Assembly (NCBI RefSeq): GCF_000340215.1 | Contig: NW_006921536.1 | Span: forward strand, 260,886 to 324,885 | Direction of reading: 5' to 3' | Length of the DNA stretch: 64,000 bases | DNA from: Pseudocercospora fijiensis CIRAD86 | Lineage: Eukaryota; Ascomycota; Dothideomycetes; Mycosphaerellales; Mycosphaerellaceae | Part shown: piece by piece, positions 40,143 to 50,519 of the stretch | How positions within the stretch are numbered: position 1 is the first letter of the stretch | Layout of the letters: each line of letters opens with the position of its first letter | Position numbers and translations under genes: made by a program | The notes under the pieces: generated by a model | What the model saw: only the letters and a program-made list of their open reading frames with translations | Databases searched by the model: none | What the model was told of the DNA's origin: nothing

Positions 40143-40805
40143 ATGCCGCACCTCGAACCTGACCACGTCCAAAATTCTGACCTCCCAGAACTTGCCGGAG
40201 AATCAGTTCAGCCTCCACCAACCTATACCGACGCTACCGAAACCCAGCACCCAAACACGACCCGAGTCATTCGGCAACCAGTCGCACGTTCACCAAGCAC
40301 CCTTTCATCACTCTGCCACATTTACGTCTTCTACACAATTGTCCAATCCAACGACAAATCCGACACGGCCGCAAAACGCATCACACTAACCTCATCTTCT
40401 ACATTTGAAGACTTCCAACTCCAGCTTCGACAGCTATACCTCGAACTTCCTGGCACGAATCGTGACAAAGCTTTCACGTGGTCAACATGGTACTATCCGG
40501 GCAATGATAGAAACATCGAATCTGCAGAGAGGATTTTGGTTTGTGAAGAGAATTGGAAGGAGCTCAAGAAACCGATTCTGAAGATGAGGTCTGAGAAAAT
40601 GCCCTCGGGAAAGGGTTGGGAGTCGGGATTGAGGTTGAGGACGACTGTAGTGGTAGCGAGGTGGGCGGAGAGGCAGAGGGTGAAGGATGTTACGCAACTG
40701 AGAGTGCCGACTGCGAAGCATAATGCTAATGATAGCGTGTTGCTAGCGCAGGGGAGGTATGTTGCTGAGCCAGTGGTTGACGAGAAAGGGTGTGTGGTGA
40801 TGTGA
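40143..40805 (+). CDS. Hypothetical protein, 220 aa
   Basis: Intronless ATG-led frame. The first 45 residues are Pro/Thr-rich and likely disordered. Residues about 50-200 look folded: LCHIYVFYTIVQSND, TFEDFQLQLRQLYLEL, FTWSTWYYPGNDRN, ERILVCEENWKELKKPIL, RLRTTVVVARWAERQ. There is no signal peptide, TM segment or known motif. The alternation of strands and helices with W and Y suggests a small globular domain, and the biased codon use supports a true gene. I do not recognise the family. Confidence 0.6.
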   Translation: MPHLEPDHVQNSDLPELAGESVQPPPTYTDATETQHPNTTRVIRQPVARSPSTLSSLCHIYVFYTIVQSNDKSDTAAKRITLTSSSTFEDFQLQLRQLYLELPGTNRDKAFTWSTWYYPGNDRNIESAERILVCEENWKELKKPILKMRSEKMPSGKGWESGLRLRTTVVVARWAERQRVKDVTQLRVPTAKHNANDSVLLAQGRYVAEPVVDEKGCVVM

Positions 40806-41110
40806 CGTCTTGCTACAGGGGATAACACGTCTGCTGTGGATAGATGCTAAAGCAGGCTGCTGCAAGACAGTCTTGTGTGTTCCACTATAATACAGCATGC
40901 AGAGAAGCACTTCATAGACGTGGCAAATACGACCGTGGCGCCGTTTTACTTTTCTCTCCGCGACGAGCGACGGCAGACATGCCAAGGCTTTCTATTCCCT
41001 CTCTTCCGACAAGTCGCCAACACACGCGTATCGGACCATGTATCGCTGGGAGCACATAATCCTACATCCATTTAGCAGCACTAAACGTCCGCAGCATTAG
41101 CAACAGCGTC
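40806..41110. other. Convergent intergenic region
   Basis: 305 bp between the stop codons of two convergent genes. No gene recognised. Confidence 0.5.
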
Positions 41111-42149
41111 TTATTCTTGCCTTCTCTGCAGAATCATATAGCCACCCGTTGCAATGTCTCCAGGCAAAACTCCCGCTTCCTGCAAGATTGACACGGTCTG
41201 TGTCATCACACTATCTTTCACTCCCCTCACATCTTCCGGAAACACCACAGTCTTCATCCACTCTTGAGCATCCTCTTTACTGTAACGCATGGTACTGGTA
41301 ATATATTCCACCGCCTCGGCCTTGTTCTTCCTATAGTGCGCAATCCCGTCATTAATCGCACCTATCATCCTTTCCGCATCATCCTCAAAACCGTCATGCG
41401 TGCGAGCCGCAATCATCCATGACGGCCATGGCGTATATCTCTCCCCAATTCGCTTCAGCTCGCCAGTATCCCAGAAATGTTTCGTCGTGAAGTGTTCCCA
41501 CATGAAGAAATCTGAAGTCGTATCTGGACCGACGCTCTTTCGCAACGCAGCGAAATCTCCGATTGGCACGACGTCAAATGGCTCTTTCGACGGCTCCAAC
41601 CAACCTCGCTCCTCTGCTAGCACGAAAGACATTACATGGCTTCCGCTACCTATTCTGCTCACCCCTACTCTTTTGCCTTTGAGATCGCTGACGTCGTTGA
41701 TCTCAGAGCGTTGAGCGCCGGTCACGATTGCCCATCGCAGCGGTGATTCGACATATGTCCCTAGGAGTCGGTACTTGGGAGGCCATACGGTGTCTTCGTC
41801 TTTGCCTAAATCGGCTACGAAACCTTCCGTGAGACCGACTGCTGCCTCGATGCTGCCGGCTTTATGTCGTGGGGCTCTCAGGGCAGATGCAAGAGCACCT
41901 GTGCCGGTCGGGAAAGGTACGAGCTCTGCGTTGAGCTGGTAGTGTTTCTGGGCGAATGCTAGAGGTGTCCTGAAGTGTTCTGTAAGTCAATGATCAGATC
42001 ATCTCTGTTATGCTCAAAGCTGGATATGCAGGTGAATGGCTCTCACCAGGTATATATCCTACCCTGAACCTCTCTGCCCTCGCCTGGCGCGTAGAAGAAA
42101 AGCTACGGAGACCTCTTGACACTCTTTGAAAGCCGTTTGACATGGGCAT
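41111..42149 (-). CDS. Periplasmic-binding-protein-like (Ca3427/THI5-like) protein with mitochondrial presequence
   Basis: Two exons, 42149-42047 and 41979-41111, 323 aa; the 67-nt intron has GTGAGA and TTACAG, and the frame joins as RVGYIPE-HFRTPLAFAQ. The fold resembles bacterial ABC substrate-binding proteins of the SsuA/THI5/NMT1 kind: GYIPEHFRTPLAFA, ELVPFPTGTGALASALR, DVSDLKGKRVGVSRIGSGSHVM, VPIGDFAALRKSV, DFFMWEHFTT and PSWMIAAR. Fungal members (for example Candida Ca3427) are known as PBP2-like proteins of unclear role. The N-terminus, SNGFQRVSRGLRSFSSTRQA, is basic and Ser/Arg-rich without acids, as in a mitochondrial targeting sequence. It has no partner permease nearby, so it is not a bacterial-style transporter. 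Ligand unknown; a pyrimidine or sulfonate-like small molecule is possible. Confidence 0.85.
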
Positions 42150-42643
42150 GATGTGGTATTGGAGAATGACCAGCAAGTGCTGCTATTGCCTTCATCGAGG
42201 TCTGGTTCGGTGTGGGCTGTTTGTTTGTTTCCATTCCCATGTCGCCGAAGCCATGCCATGCCTCCAGATAAGATTCCCGATCCGCTCCGTAACCTAAAGT
42301 TTGGCGGGGTGACGTGGGGGCTTACTTCTTGCTCCAGATAAATTGCGACCTCGCCCTTGCGAGAGTGTCACTGTCACCATCTTCTCTCTTTTGACGTCGC
42401 ATGTTCGCGTAGCGTAAGCGTAAGCATGGTACATATGTGTTTGCTGGAGTAATCTGCTCGACGCGCCCATTCGTGCAGTCAGGAGAAACATGGCGAGTCT
42501 CGCACTGAGTGGCTTCAAATGTGGCGCCAGCCTCAGTCTTGGGCGCGAACCAGGGTGAAGCAGCTGAACAGCTCGATGGCATCAGCATCAGCGCCCTTCC
42601 AGCGTGAGCGAAGAGTCCTTTTCAGAGTGTATTGCACTATACG
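42150..42643. promoter_or_regulatory. Divergent promoter region (PBP-like / HET genes)
   Basis: 494 bp between divergent start codons. No further gene recognised. Confidence 0.45.
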
Positions 42644-44728
42644 ATGAAGCGGCGATACCCGCCTTCAGACGATCCAGGCCAGTTCCTGAAGGTTCCACGA
42701 TTCGGGACTGTTGCATCACGATACTTTTCAGTTCAAAGCCGTACTGTGCCACCAACCGAGAGATCCTTGATGAATGGGTTCGCCAAACTCGTAGAGCCGG
42801 GTCCGCTATTTCGACTTTACAACATGAACACGGGGGACCTTGAGTTATGGCCCTTGGACAACCACCCAGACTACATTGCCGCCTCACATACTTGGAGCGA
42901 GAATGTGTTTTCTCCTTCTTTAGCATTCGAGAACTGCTTTGGAGGCCAAGGTATGCAGGCTGTGATAACGGACCGATATCCTGACATTCACCACGCGTGG
43001 TTTGATACAAGATGCATAGACCAGAACGATCCGAACGACAAGCTAGAGCAGATCCCACTGATGGATCGGATTTTTGGCAACGCAACGTGTGTTGTGATCT
43101 TCATATCCCGCGATCTGGAAATAGACCAGTCGTCGATAGACTGGTTAGCCGAGAGGATCGAAGGTGCACTGGCTATGTGCCTTGCGGAAGCGTGGGCCGA
43201 GGAAGGTGCATATTGGCAAAATGGTAGTGGGCGTCGATGGATTACAATGGCTATGGAAGGTCTACTAAGACTTGCAAGCACATCCTGGGCTACTCGAATC
43301 TGGACGTTGCAGGAGTACGTCCTCGCGAAAGAAATTCTGTGGATTGGAACCGACTTGAGCCCAATTAAGATTGACGACTATGCGCTGTCGGCATTGCCGG
43401 ATATCTGCAACACTCTGGCCATTGAAGAATGCCTGACACCAAAGTTCGATGTCCTACATGGCTATTTCGCTGGCATGGCAAATGCTCGACTCAAGAACAT
43501 TGATCAAACACGGATCATGGAACTGCCAGGCAACCGCAGCGCCTCGGTCGCTGTCGACGAGGTGTATGGCGTGATGGCCGCCGCTGGTGTAACCGTACTA
43601 CCCATGGCTGATGAAACAAAGGGTCAAGCGTGGTCTCGCTGGTGTGCTGAAGCTATCAACACTGGTCATCTTCGTTGGGCTTTGCTTCCTGCCTCTTCAT
43701 GCCCACTTGTCGATGGCGAAGTCGGATCATGTGCATTTCCGAGATTCTTGCAGCGGCATAAGCTTTCTGGCATATCAAGCTTGAACCACGTAACACCATT
43801 GGCACTTAGCGAAGCTGCTCATGGTGTTGTCACTGCCCATGCACGAGTTCTGGGCAGCGTTGAGATAACCCATCGTCTCGGTCGAGTCCACGAACCGAAG
43901 CCGGGACGCATCCATCGCGATATTACGTTAATCATCTTTGCAAAAGCGCGATGGTCACTTGCGCTGACGCTGGCTTGGACTTTTGGCGGTGCTGGTCTGG
44001 GTACCCGCCAAGCCAAGGCAATCGCGCAAGTCCTGGTGCAAAGCTATTCTCGAGCCATCTGGAGCATTTCGCAAGCCGACGAGGACAACTTTCGACCCAT
44101 GGTCAGCAGCAATTTCCAACAGCGAGTATGGAATGATTTCATGGCTATGCAACAATCTCATATGCTCGGCCTGCAAGAAGGTGTTGGCTATGCCTGCCAT
44201 CTCGCGCGAAGGGATAGTCCATTTCCTGCGATTCCAGCCGTGCTTGTGACCGGCTATCAGCCCCCAGCAGGTTCTCTCCAGGTACTTGATTTGAACGCCA
44301 GAACTCCAGATGGTGGAGTAGTACTCATGATTGTGCAGCGCGATGGGTCTGGCGGAGCGAAGGATAATTACCACAAAGTAGGGATGACGCTGCCATTGCC
44401 CGAAGCTGTGACACGAATGATAGGCATCGTGCCTTCGCAAAAAGTGCACATCGGCAGCTACGACTGCAGTGTTTGTTGCAGAGCTGAGAAGGCCACTGAG
44501 TGTGTGAACATTGCAGATATCGAGAATGCCGTCAAGAGCCTACGGCAGTCCACCGTCCGACTGCTCACGAGACAGCAGGAGACTTTGCGCATCAAGCTCT
44601 TCTCAGAGCGACCACTCCTAACGAGAAAGGGGAATCAATCGGTGTGCACTCGAATCAATCACCGAAAACTCGCTGCTATCTTCCGTCTCCGGCAATCCAA
44701 GTTGATGTCACACTCGCGAAGCCAATGA
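42644..44728 (+). CDS. HET-domain (heterokaryon incompatibility) protein
   Basis: Intronless, 694 aa from the ATG at 42644; an earlier TTG in frame is not a credible start. The HET domain spans about residues 70-240: DYIAASHTWSE, AWFDTRCIDQNDPNDKLEQI, MDRIFGNATCVVIFI and ATRIWTLQEYVLAKEI. These are the three blocks that define the domain. HET proteins trigger a regulated cell-death response when unlike hyphae fuse and are a large, fast-evolving group in Pezizomycotina. The C-terminal 400 residues carry no recognised repeat (no WD40, ankyrin or TPR) and may be the recognition part. Confidence 0.9.
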   Translation: MKRRYPPSDDPGQFLKVPRFGTVASRYFSVQSRTVPPTERSLMNGFAKLVEPGPLFRLYNMNTGDLELWPLDNHPDYIAASHTWSENVFSPSLAFENCFGGQGMQAVITDRYPDIHHAWFDTRCIDQNDPNDKLEQIPLMDRIFGNATCVVIFISRDLEIDQSSIDWLAERIEGALAMCLAEAWAEEGAYWQNGSGRRWITMAMEGLLRLASTSWATRIWTLQEYVLAKEILWIGTDLSPIKIDDYALSALPDICNTLAIEECLTPKFDVLHGYFAGMANARLKNIDQTRIMELPGNRSASVAVDEVYGVMAAAGVTVLPMADETKGQAWSRWCAEAINTGHLRWALLPASSCPLVDGEVGSCAFPRFLQRHKLSGISSLNHVTPLALSEAAHGVVTAHARVLGSVEITHRLGRVHEPKPGRIHRDITLIIFAKARWSLALTLAWTFGGAGLGTRQAKAIAQVLVQSYSRAIWSISQADEDNFRPMVSSNFQQRVWNDFMAMQQSHMLGLQEGVGYACHLARRDSPFPAIPAVLVTGYQPPAGSLQVLDLNARTPDGGVVLMIVQRDGSGGAKDNYHKVGMTLPLPEAVTRMIGIVPSQKVHIGSYDCSVCCRAEKATECVNIADIENAVKSLRQSTVRLLTRQQETLRIKLFSERPLLTRKGNQSVCTRINHRKLAAIFRLRQSKLMSHSRSQ

Positions 44729-45575
44729 CAGCCTAAACACGCAGCAGGGTTGCAATTGCGCGTGATTATTGCGAGACCACCATCTTCGAAACACTGATCG
44801 TGCCAGCCCTGGGACGTCTGCAGCCTCAGACTGCAGGTCTGCGAGATAGCCATACTGTACTGTATACGGCGTACAGAGTATAGCTAGAGCCAGAGCCTCG
44901 TACCAGCTCGCTTGGCAGGGTGAGAGGTTCACTTGGGTATTCTACTGCAAGGTTGTTGTAGGGTAGGTAAGGTTCCCAGGGTCTTGGTCGCCGACGCTGA
45001 GACGAAGGTTCAACGGATTCGAAAGTCCCGGTCGCCTCCGTGCTACCTGAAAAGACTTCATTTTTGAAGACTGGATAGCATATCTATGTCGAGAAGACAT
45101 ACTCTCGGAGGCCATTGGAACTGTAGTGCGAAGATGGCGCTGCTCTCTGGTACCAATCTCCGAATGTATAGGCTGCTTTTGACGCACAAATCGATGACCG
45201 ACAAGATGGTTTGCGTGATTTTGGTAACTAGACGCCACTTGGTTTATATGGAGAACCACCATGTCGCCGAACTCTGCCTATTCCCCGAAGAGCCTCAGAT
45301 GCTGACCTCGAACCATTTCACACTCTGCATTTCCAGCGTCATTTCAAGTCAAGCACGCTGTCTTTCTGCATTCATAACCGAGCTGTCCACAGCAGGCGGA
45401 GATTCTTTCTCTTAATTGTTAATGGACACTACTGAGGAAGCGGGCGGCTAGGAATTCGATCCAGCTCGACGCAAGATTACCTATCTTTCCAGGATCCCGA
45501 GATACATTACTCACGTGTCACCATCGTATACAGCTGTCTAAAACAATCCATTATTGAGGCGTCACACAGTGCACA
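44729..45575. other. 0.85-kb intergenic region
   Basis: Between the HET gene and the regulator gene, both +. Holds terminator and promoter; no gene recognised in either direction. Confidence 0.5.
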
Positions 45576-47339
45576 ATGAACATGGCCACACAGCGGCCGT
45601 CGCCGCTGGCATGCATTGAATGTCGAAAGAAGCACCTCAAATGCGACGCAGTTACGCCTATCTGTACACGGTGCAAGGATCGAGGGCTCCACTGTAGCTA
45701 TACGCCTTCGCGCCGTGGGTGTGGAGGCCGAGCCAGACGACAAGCTCCGTCTACGCAGCCATTGACAGATTCGCCCTCACAACCGCGACAGCCTTCATTC
45801 AGCACGCAACTACCTCCTACACCGGCATATGATCCGACAGAGTCGTTATCCAGCATACGAACCTCTTCACCAGATCCTTCTTGGAACCATGCCATTACGA
45901 CAAGCAGAGCAGAAAGCACTGATCCGGGCAATCAACCAGTGTCAACACCAGGATCGGACAGTTCGCCGAAATCGACGCTTCGATCCGAAGACGAGCATTT
46001 GACAAATCTATATTACAGCAGCTTTCACCCAAGTCACCCAATTCTTGTCCCTCGATCACGCTTTGCCAGCCAGAACTATTCCGACCACCTGAGAACAATC
46101 GTCAAATTCGTTGGATCGCACTATGCACCAAACATCTCCAGCGACACATACAGAATGGCGGTTGTCAATTTGATGGCAGGTGCTAGTGACGAGCGCAGTC
46201 CTGAGACGATCCAAGCATTGGTCATTTATGCCATCGCTGTGCATGCACGCTACGAACCTGGCGAAGCCATGACAGCAATCACAAAAGCTGCAGACATCGC
46301 GATCAGCTTGGGCATGCACCGCGCAGAATATGCAGAGGCTCATGGCTTCAACGACCCGGTTGTGGAAGAGTCGATGCGACGGACTTGGTGGGAGCTATTC
46401 ATAGCTGACGGCTATCTGGCATCCTTGCACAGGCACACAACATTCAGGAGCAACTCAGTAAATTCCACCGCATATCTACCTTGCGAGGAGAGTCTTTATG
46501 GGAACGGACTGGTAGTATCAGAGCATGCGACTATTGATCAATTTGATAGCAGACACTTTGCCGACGAGGAGCGGCAATTCTCGTCGTACTGCTACAGGAT
46601 CGATGCCATCCGAATCATGGCGCGGGTGATGGCAGTCTCGACCGAGAATGAGACGCATGCAGATACGATCCAGGCCATCGACAATGCTATTGCCGCGTGG
46701 AAATTCAACTTGCCAAATGAGAAAGCTGGAATCGTGGACCACACTGGAGCAGTCGATCCAGTGATGTTCCAGGCATTTCTCTACATAGGATGCGCGAGCA
46801 TATTCCTTCACTTTCCGCGATCTGAGCTGCCCATCTCCATGCCAGCAGCCGCAGAGATCCAATGCGCACAAAGACACATGGCACAAGTCTCCCCAACCTC
46901 GACGCAGCACGCGGCGAAAGCTCTCGCAGCATCCAAAGACTTGGCAAATCTGGCGTCTTTGCCGATGGACAAATACTCGCCCTTCTTCATCTGCGGCCTT
47001 GTTTTCGCGTGCGTCGTTCAGCTTTCCGCATGCTCTGCATATCCGCGTGGAAGCACCGGGCAGAATCGCGACCGTGTCGCGTTACTTGTCGGACTTCTGA
47101 AGAGCCTGAGTCGCCACTGGTCCATCGCCAAGTACGTCGCGCAACAGCTAAGGAGAGCAGCGAACGAAATCTTCAATCCACGACCGGACGCTGTTACCAG
47201 CGCTCATAGCAGTAACTCGACGTATGATAGTAGCATCGATGTCAACAACTTCCCTTCCGACATCTCTTGGTTCGACATGTTCTACAATGATGGAATGCAG
47301 GGCGTGCAGGTGCAAGCCATGGAGCTGACCGGGTTGTGA
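45576..47339 (+). CDS. Zn(II)2Cys6 fungal transcription factor
   Basis: Intronless, 587 aa. The DNA-binding binuclear zinc cluster is at residues 13-40 with canonical spacing C13-x2-C16-x6-C23-x6-C30-x2-C33-x6-C40, followed by a basic linker (SRRGCGGRARRQ). A Ser/Pro-rich linker to about 140 leads to a fungal-specific regulatory domain: NLYYSSFHPSHPIL near 147, then AVHARYEPGEAMTAITKAADIAISLGMHR and EESMRRTWWELFIADGYLASL. The family regulates primary or secondary metabolism. The closest neighbours are HET and PBP-like genes, not a biosynthetic cluster, so targets cannot be inferred. Confidence 0.93.
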   Translation: MNMATQRPSPLACIECRKKHLKCDAVTPICTRCKDRGLHCSYTPSRRGCGGRARRQAPSTQPLTDSPSQPRQPSFSTQLPPTPAYDPTESLSSIRTSSPDPSWNHAITTSRAESTDPGNQPVSTPGSDSSPKSTLRSEDEHLTNLYYSSFHPSHPILVPRSRFASQNYSDHLRTIVKFVGSHYAPNISSDTYRMAVVNLMAGASDERSPETIQALVIYAIAVHARYEPGEAMTAITKAADIAISLGMHRAEYAEAHGFNDPVVEESMRRTWWELFIADGYLASLHRHTTFRSNSVNSTAYLPCEESLYGNGLVVSEHATIDQFDSRHFADEERQFSSYCYRIDAIRIMARVMAVSTENETHADTIQAIDNAIAAWKFNLPNEKAGIVDHTGAVDPVMFQAFLYIGCASIFLHFPRSELPISMPAAAEIQCAQRHMAQVSPTSTQHAAKALAASKDLANLASLPMDKYSPFFICGLVFACVVQLSACSAYPRGSTGQNRDRVALLVGLLKSLSRHWSIAKYVAQQLRRAANEIFNPRPDAVTSAHSSNSTYDSSIDVNNFPSDISWFDMFYNDGMQGVQVQAMELTGL

Positions 47340-47831
47340 GAGGGCCTACTCTCATACATACATGTTCTCTACTCAAAGTCGCAACACATCCCTTTCTGGT
47401 TCTAGTCATTTCGGAATGACAGCAGGCAAGACGACCAAAAAGGCGCCTCTGGGCACGGCAGAGCCAACCCACTGTTGATGAGCACGACGATGGTAAAGAC
47501 ATCATCCTTCACCACGAGCAAGATTAAAGAAAGATTCAGCACATCTGACGGTCACGCTGTGCGAATAGAGGACACTGTGCGTCCTTCAGCATAGCAAGCA
47601 CGAACAAATGGCAAGTGAAAAGCCAAAGCTTGCCGAGATCTCGACCGTTGACTGATTGATGTAGATATCGATGCACGCAGGCTCCAGCATGTAAGAGACG
47701 AAAAGCGCTGCAGTCCCTCATGTCCACAAGAAATTGCGCCCAAGACGCATATAATTCTCAAACGCTCGCTTCGCTTTGGGTATCAAAAACAGACTCCAAA
47801 AAAATACCGAACCCCTCCTCAACGGCACGCA
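47340..47831. other. Convergent intergenic region
   Basis: Presumed 3' UTRs of the regulator gene (+) and the metallo-beta-lactamase-like gene (-). No gene recognised. Confidence 0.5.
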
Positions 47832-48806
47832 TCAAACACTCCGCTCATCACCCACCTCCTCATTCTCCGCCGCATACTTAATCACCAACTTCCTCTTCTT
47901 CCTCTTCTCCTCCCACCACCTCACCTTCGAACCCTCCACCCCCTCACAAGAAACCGGCACAAGCCTCGCCTTCCTTTGCGGCGCATCATCGTGACTCGTA
48001 TAAATCCTATACGCCCTCAAATCTCCCAAAAGGAAACTCTTCTCCCTCCCCTCCTCCAACTCCCCAACACTCGTCCTCCCCGCAAAAACATGTCTCCCAA
48101 TCACAAACGCCAAACTCCCACTCCGAAAATGGAGCACCGTCACTTTGAGCCAACCGATCAAAAATTCCCGTCCATCGGAGAAATCTTGGGTGTGGAATTC
48201 GAAATCCGGAGTCCAGGATGAAGAGTCATTCATACAAAATTTCCTTCGGAGAACTCTTTGCACGGCGGCCATGTTCCTCCCAATCGTGACGCGCGGAGCC
48301 ACGCCGGTTTTCTCGAGCAGGCGCGCGCGGATGTACCAGGCTGAGGAGGCGTGGTGGGGGGATTCGTGGGTGTGTAAGATCCGATCGACGCGGTAGTGAT
48401 TTTGCGTGACGACGGAAATCATGCGGTCGGCGGCGATTGTTGAGATTTTGGTGCTGGAGGGGGGGTTGTCGAGATGGGGGTCGATGATGATTGCGTGGAG
48501 GGTTATGGGGTCTGCGACGAGGTATTGCCAGGTTTCTGTGAGTTCTTCGAAGAGGGTGTGGATTAATGGGGTTGGTGGGTCGGGGGGCTTTTCGGAAGTT
48601 GTGCTGGGATTGGATGATGTGGTGGAGAAGAGGGAATCTCGGTGGTTGTGTGGCATTTCTTCTTCTTCTTCTTGAGGAGTGGGTAGATGTTGTGGCACCG
48701 AAGGGTGTTGTTTTCGCGCAAAGTGGTCGTGGGGTCGAATGGGTCGCAAGATGGGATGGTGAAGAGCTGAGCAACAGAGATGAAGTCCTTCCTCTGCCAA
48801 CGCCAT
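47832..48806 (-). CDS. Metallo-beta-lactamase-fold protein lacking most metal ligands (probable pseudoenzyme)
   Basis: 324 aa from ATG 48806; a second start at 48656 (MPHNHRDSLFS) would give 274 aa and fits the domain better. The fold is that of persulfide dioxygenase/ETHE1-like enzymes: ETWQYLVADPITLHAIIIDP, then ILHTHESPHHASSAWYIRAR in the place of the HxHxDH loop, GRNMAAVQRVL, EFLIGWLKVTVLHF, SLAFVIGRHVFAG and a final YTSHDD. The first HTH and a late His survive. The Asp of HxHxDH, the mid-domain His of the GHT...H strand and the bridging Asp of the VGDS strand are missing. A working di-metal or mono-iron centre is therefore unlikely. The C-terminus is basic (EEKRKKRKLVIK). There are no internal stops, so it seems to be maintained. 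Confidence 0.7.
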   Translation of the reverse strand: MALAEEGLHLCCSALHHPILRPIRPHDHFARKQHPSVPQHLPTPQEEEEEMPHNHRDSLFSTTSSNPSTTSEKPPDPPTPLIHTLFEELTETWQYLVADPITLHAIIIDPHLDNPPSSTKISTIAADRMISVVTQNHYRVDRILHTHESPHHASSAWYIRARLLEKTGVAPRVTIGRNMAAVQRVLRRKFCMNDSSSWTPDFEFHTQDFSDGREFLIGWLKVTVLHFRSGSLAFVIGRHVFAGRTSVGELEEGREKSFLLGDLRAYRIYTSHDDAPQRKARLVPVSCEGVEGSKVRWWEEKRKKRKLVIKYAAENEEVGDERSV

Positions 48807-50519
48807 GGTTGATGTGCTACTATTCCGGGCCTGAACCGGCTTCCAAGGTTATGGATTTTCGGGGTGAGAGAAGTAGCTTGTGCGTCGATGTTTGGCGCAG
48901 GATGGCTGGTATTGGACACGGAACTCGTCATTTCCCTCACTCCTATACTACATGTTTCTGATCTCTTTTGCGCTTGCTAGCTAGTATTGCACCCTTCACA
49001 ATTCCCCCAAGCCATGGCTGCGTTCTAGTCACCTGCCACGAGGACGCGTGCAGGCGGGTGACAGCAGACGGTGCAGGATTTGATACCTTGGACTGGAAGT
49101 TTACAGGCGTGCCGTCTTTTGTAGAGCAGGCGTATTTGTTCGCTTGTGCAAGCGTGTGTCGCATGCTCGTGCCACTAGATGCAGGGATACGAGGGCGTCG
49201 GTAGTGGCTGCGGCAAGGACCAGTAGGAGCCGGACTTGCTGAACTGAGCCTGGCCTTGGTTGGTTTAATTTCCAAAGCCTGATCACACGCGTATTCTATC
49301 TGATTCGCAGCTATATCAGGCTACAGTATAACCGTCATTCTCGTGGCTAGATAGTGCGCCTAACGTCATTTCGTTCGTCGTTGCGCCAGCCGTCTTGCTG
49401 TCTATTACTGCCATTGCCGTCGACCACCCAACGAGCCTCATATGGTTGCAGAGCCATGTACTTCATCGACACCTTTGGGAACAGACACCTTTCTCCAGAA
49501 TGCGAATGGCACGCAGCCGACTTTCCGCCGCGCCCTGGTCAAAGAAACGACTGCAACCTCCACGGATAACGGCCGAATGTTTTCGACGATCTCAGCTCTC
49601 AGCAGTGTGATGGAGCTTAAGAGGGCATGGACGGCGAAGCAAGAGCTGGGAAGATGAGTTCAAGAGCTGTGGATCTGGTCTCAGGCAAGCACCGTGCAAT
49701 AGGAATGCTTCCACATCGCCGATGCATCATGTCACACAGCAGCCTGCTTTCAGAGACCAGTGCAAGTGGCAACATGCGTTGTGTACCTGCGCTGTCTCTC
49801 TGTCAGCTGTCACATGTAACGTGAGTTCGAACCCAGGTCCAGCCACAGCCACGAGCGCGTGAGTGAGTGAAGAGAGACGACACGCGACAGAGCAGCTTGC
49901 TGAGCCATTTTCGCAACCAGCCGACGTGCGTACAGTGCAGCGCGTTCCTGCATGTCGCAAGTGTCCGATAAGAGAGCGTTGGGTTGCACAGATGCGTGAT
50001 GAACCTCATGCGGCAGATCGAGCGGTTGTCCATGCTCGATATGCGATGTCCATCTGAGAAGATCTCACCTGCCTACACATCGAGTGCTGAGAGAGTACAC
50101 GCCAGCGGCAAGTCGCGTGAAGGGTTGCAGGTGGCTGCGCTATTTTGATATGCACGCCCACAATGGGATATGATGGTCTTGAGAGTTAGTCTCACGATGA
50201 TGCTCGGCTTCCAGCATCAACACCATGTCGCAAGGTACGACATGGCATGTTCCGACGTGAGACAACGTTCAGCCAGCTTGCAGAGCGGAAGTGGTCGTGA
50301 TATGTTATTCCACTCGAACGAGAGCCAAGCGGCAGAGAAGCAGTCGGCTTTCTCTCGTGACATCGGAAACAAACAGTGGGCCAGAGAAGCTTCCAGCTAC
50401 CGAACTCTCCCGTATCTCTTCCTTCCAGCCTCGGCGTCCTTCTTCACTTTGTCTACAGGAAAACAGGGCTTTCACACGGCAACAGAGTGTATCTGGTCTT
50501 TCGCAGCGACACAGAGCAC
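48807..50519. other. 1.7-kb intergenic region
   Basis: Divergent flanks of the metallo-beta-lactamase-like gene (-) and the MFS carrier gene (+). Normal composition. No gene, tRNA or repeat recognised. Short frames are open in several places without a domain. Confidence 0.5.

Noticed and set aside
49815..49845. A GTTCGAACC-like word resembling a tRNA B box
   Set aside because: The flanking bases do not form a 5-bp T stem in either strand and no A box or acceptor stem lies at the right distance.
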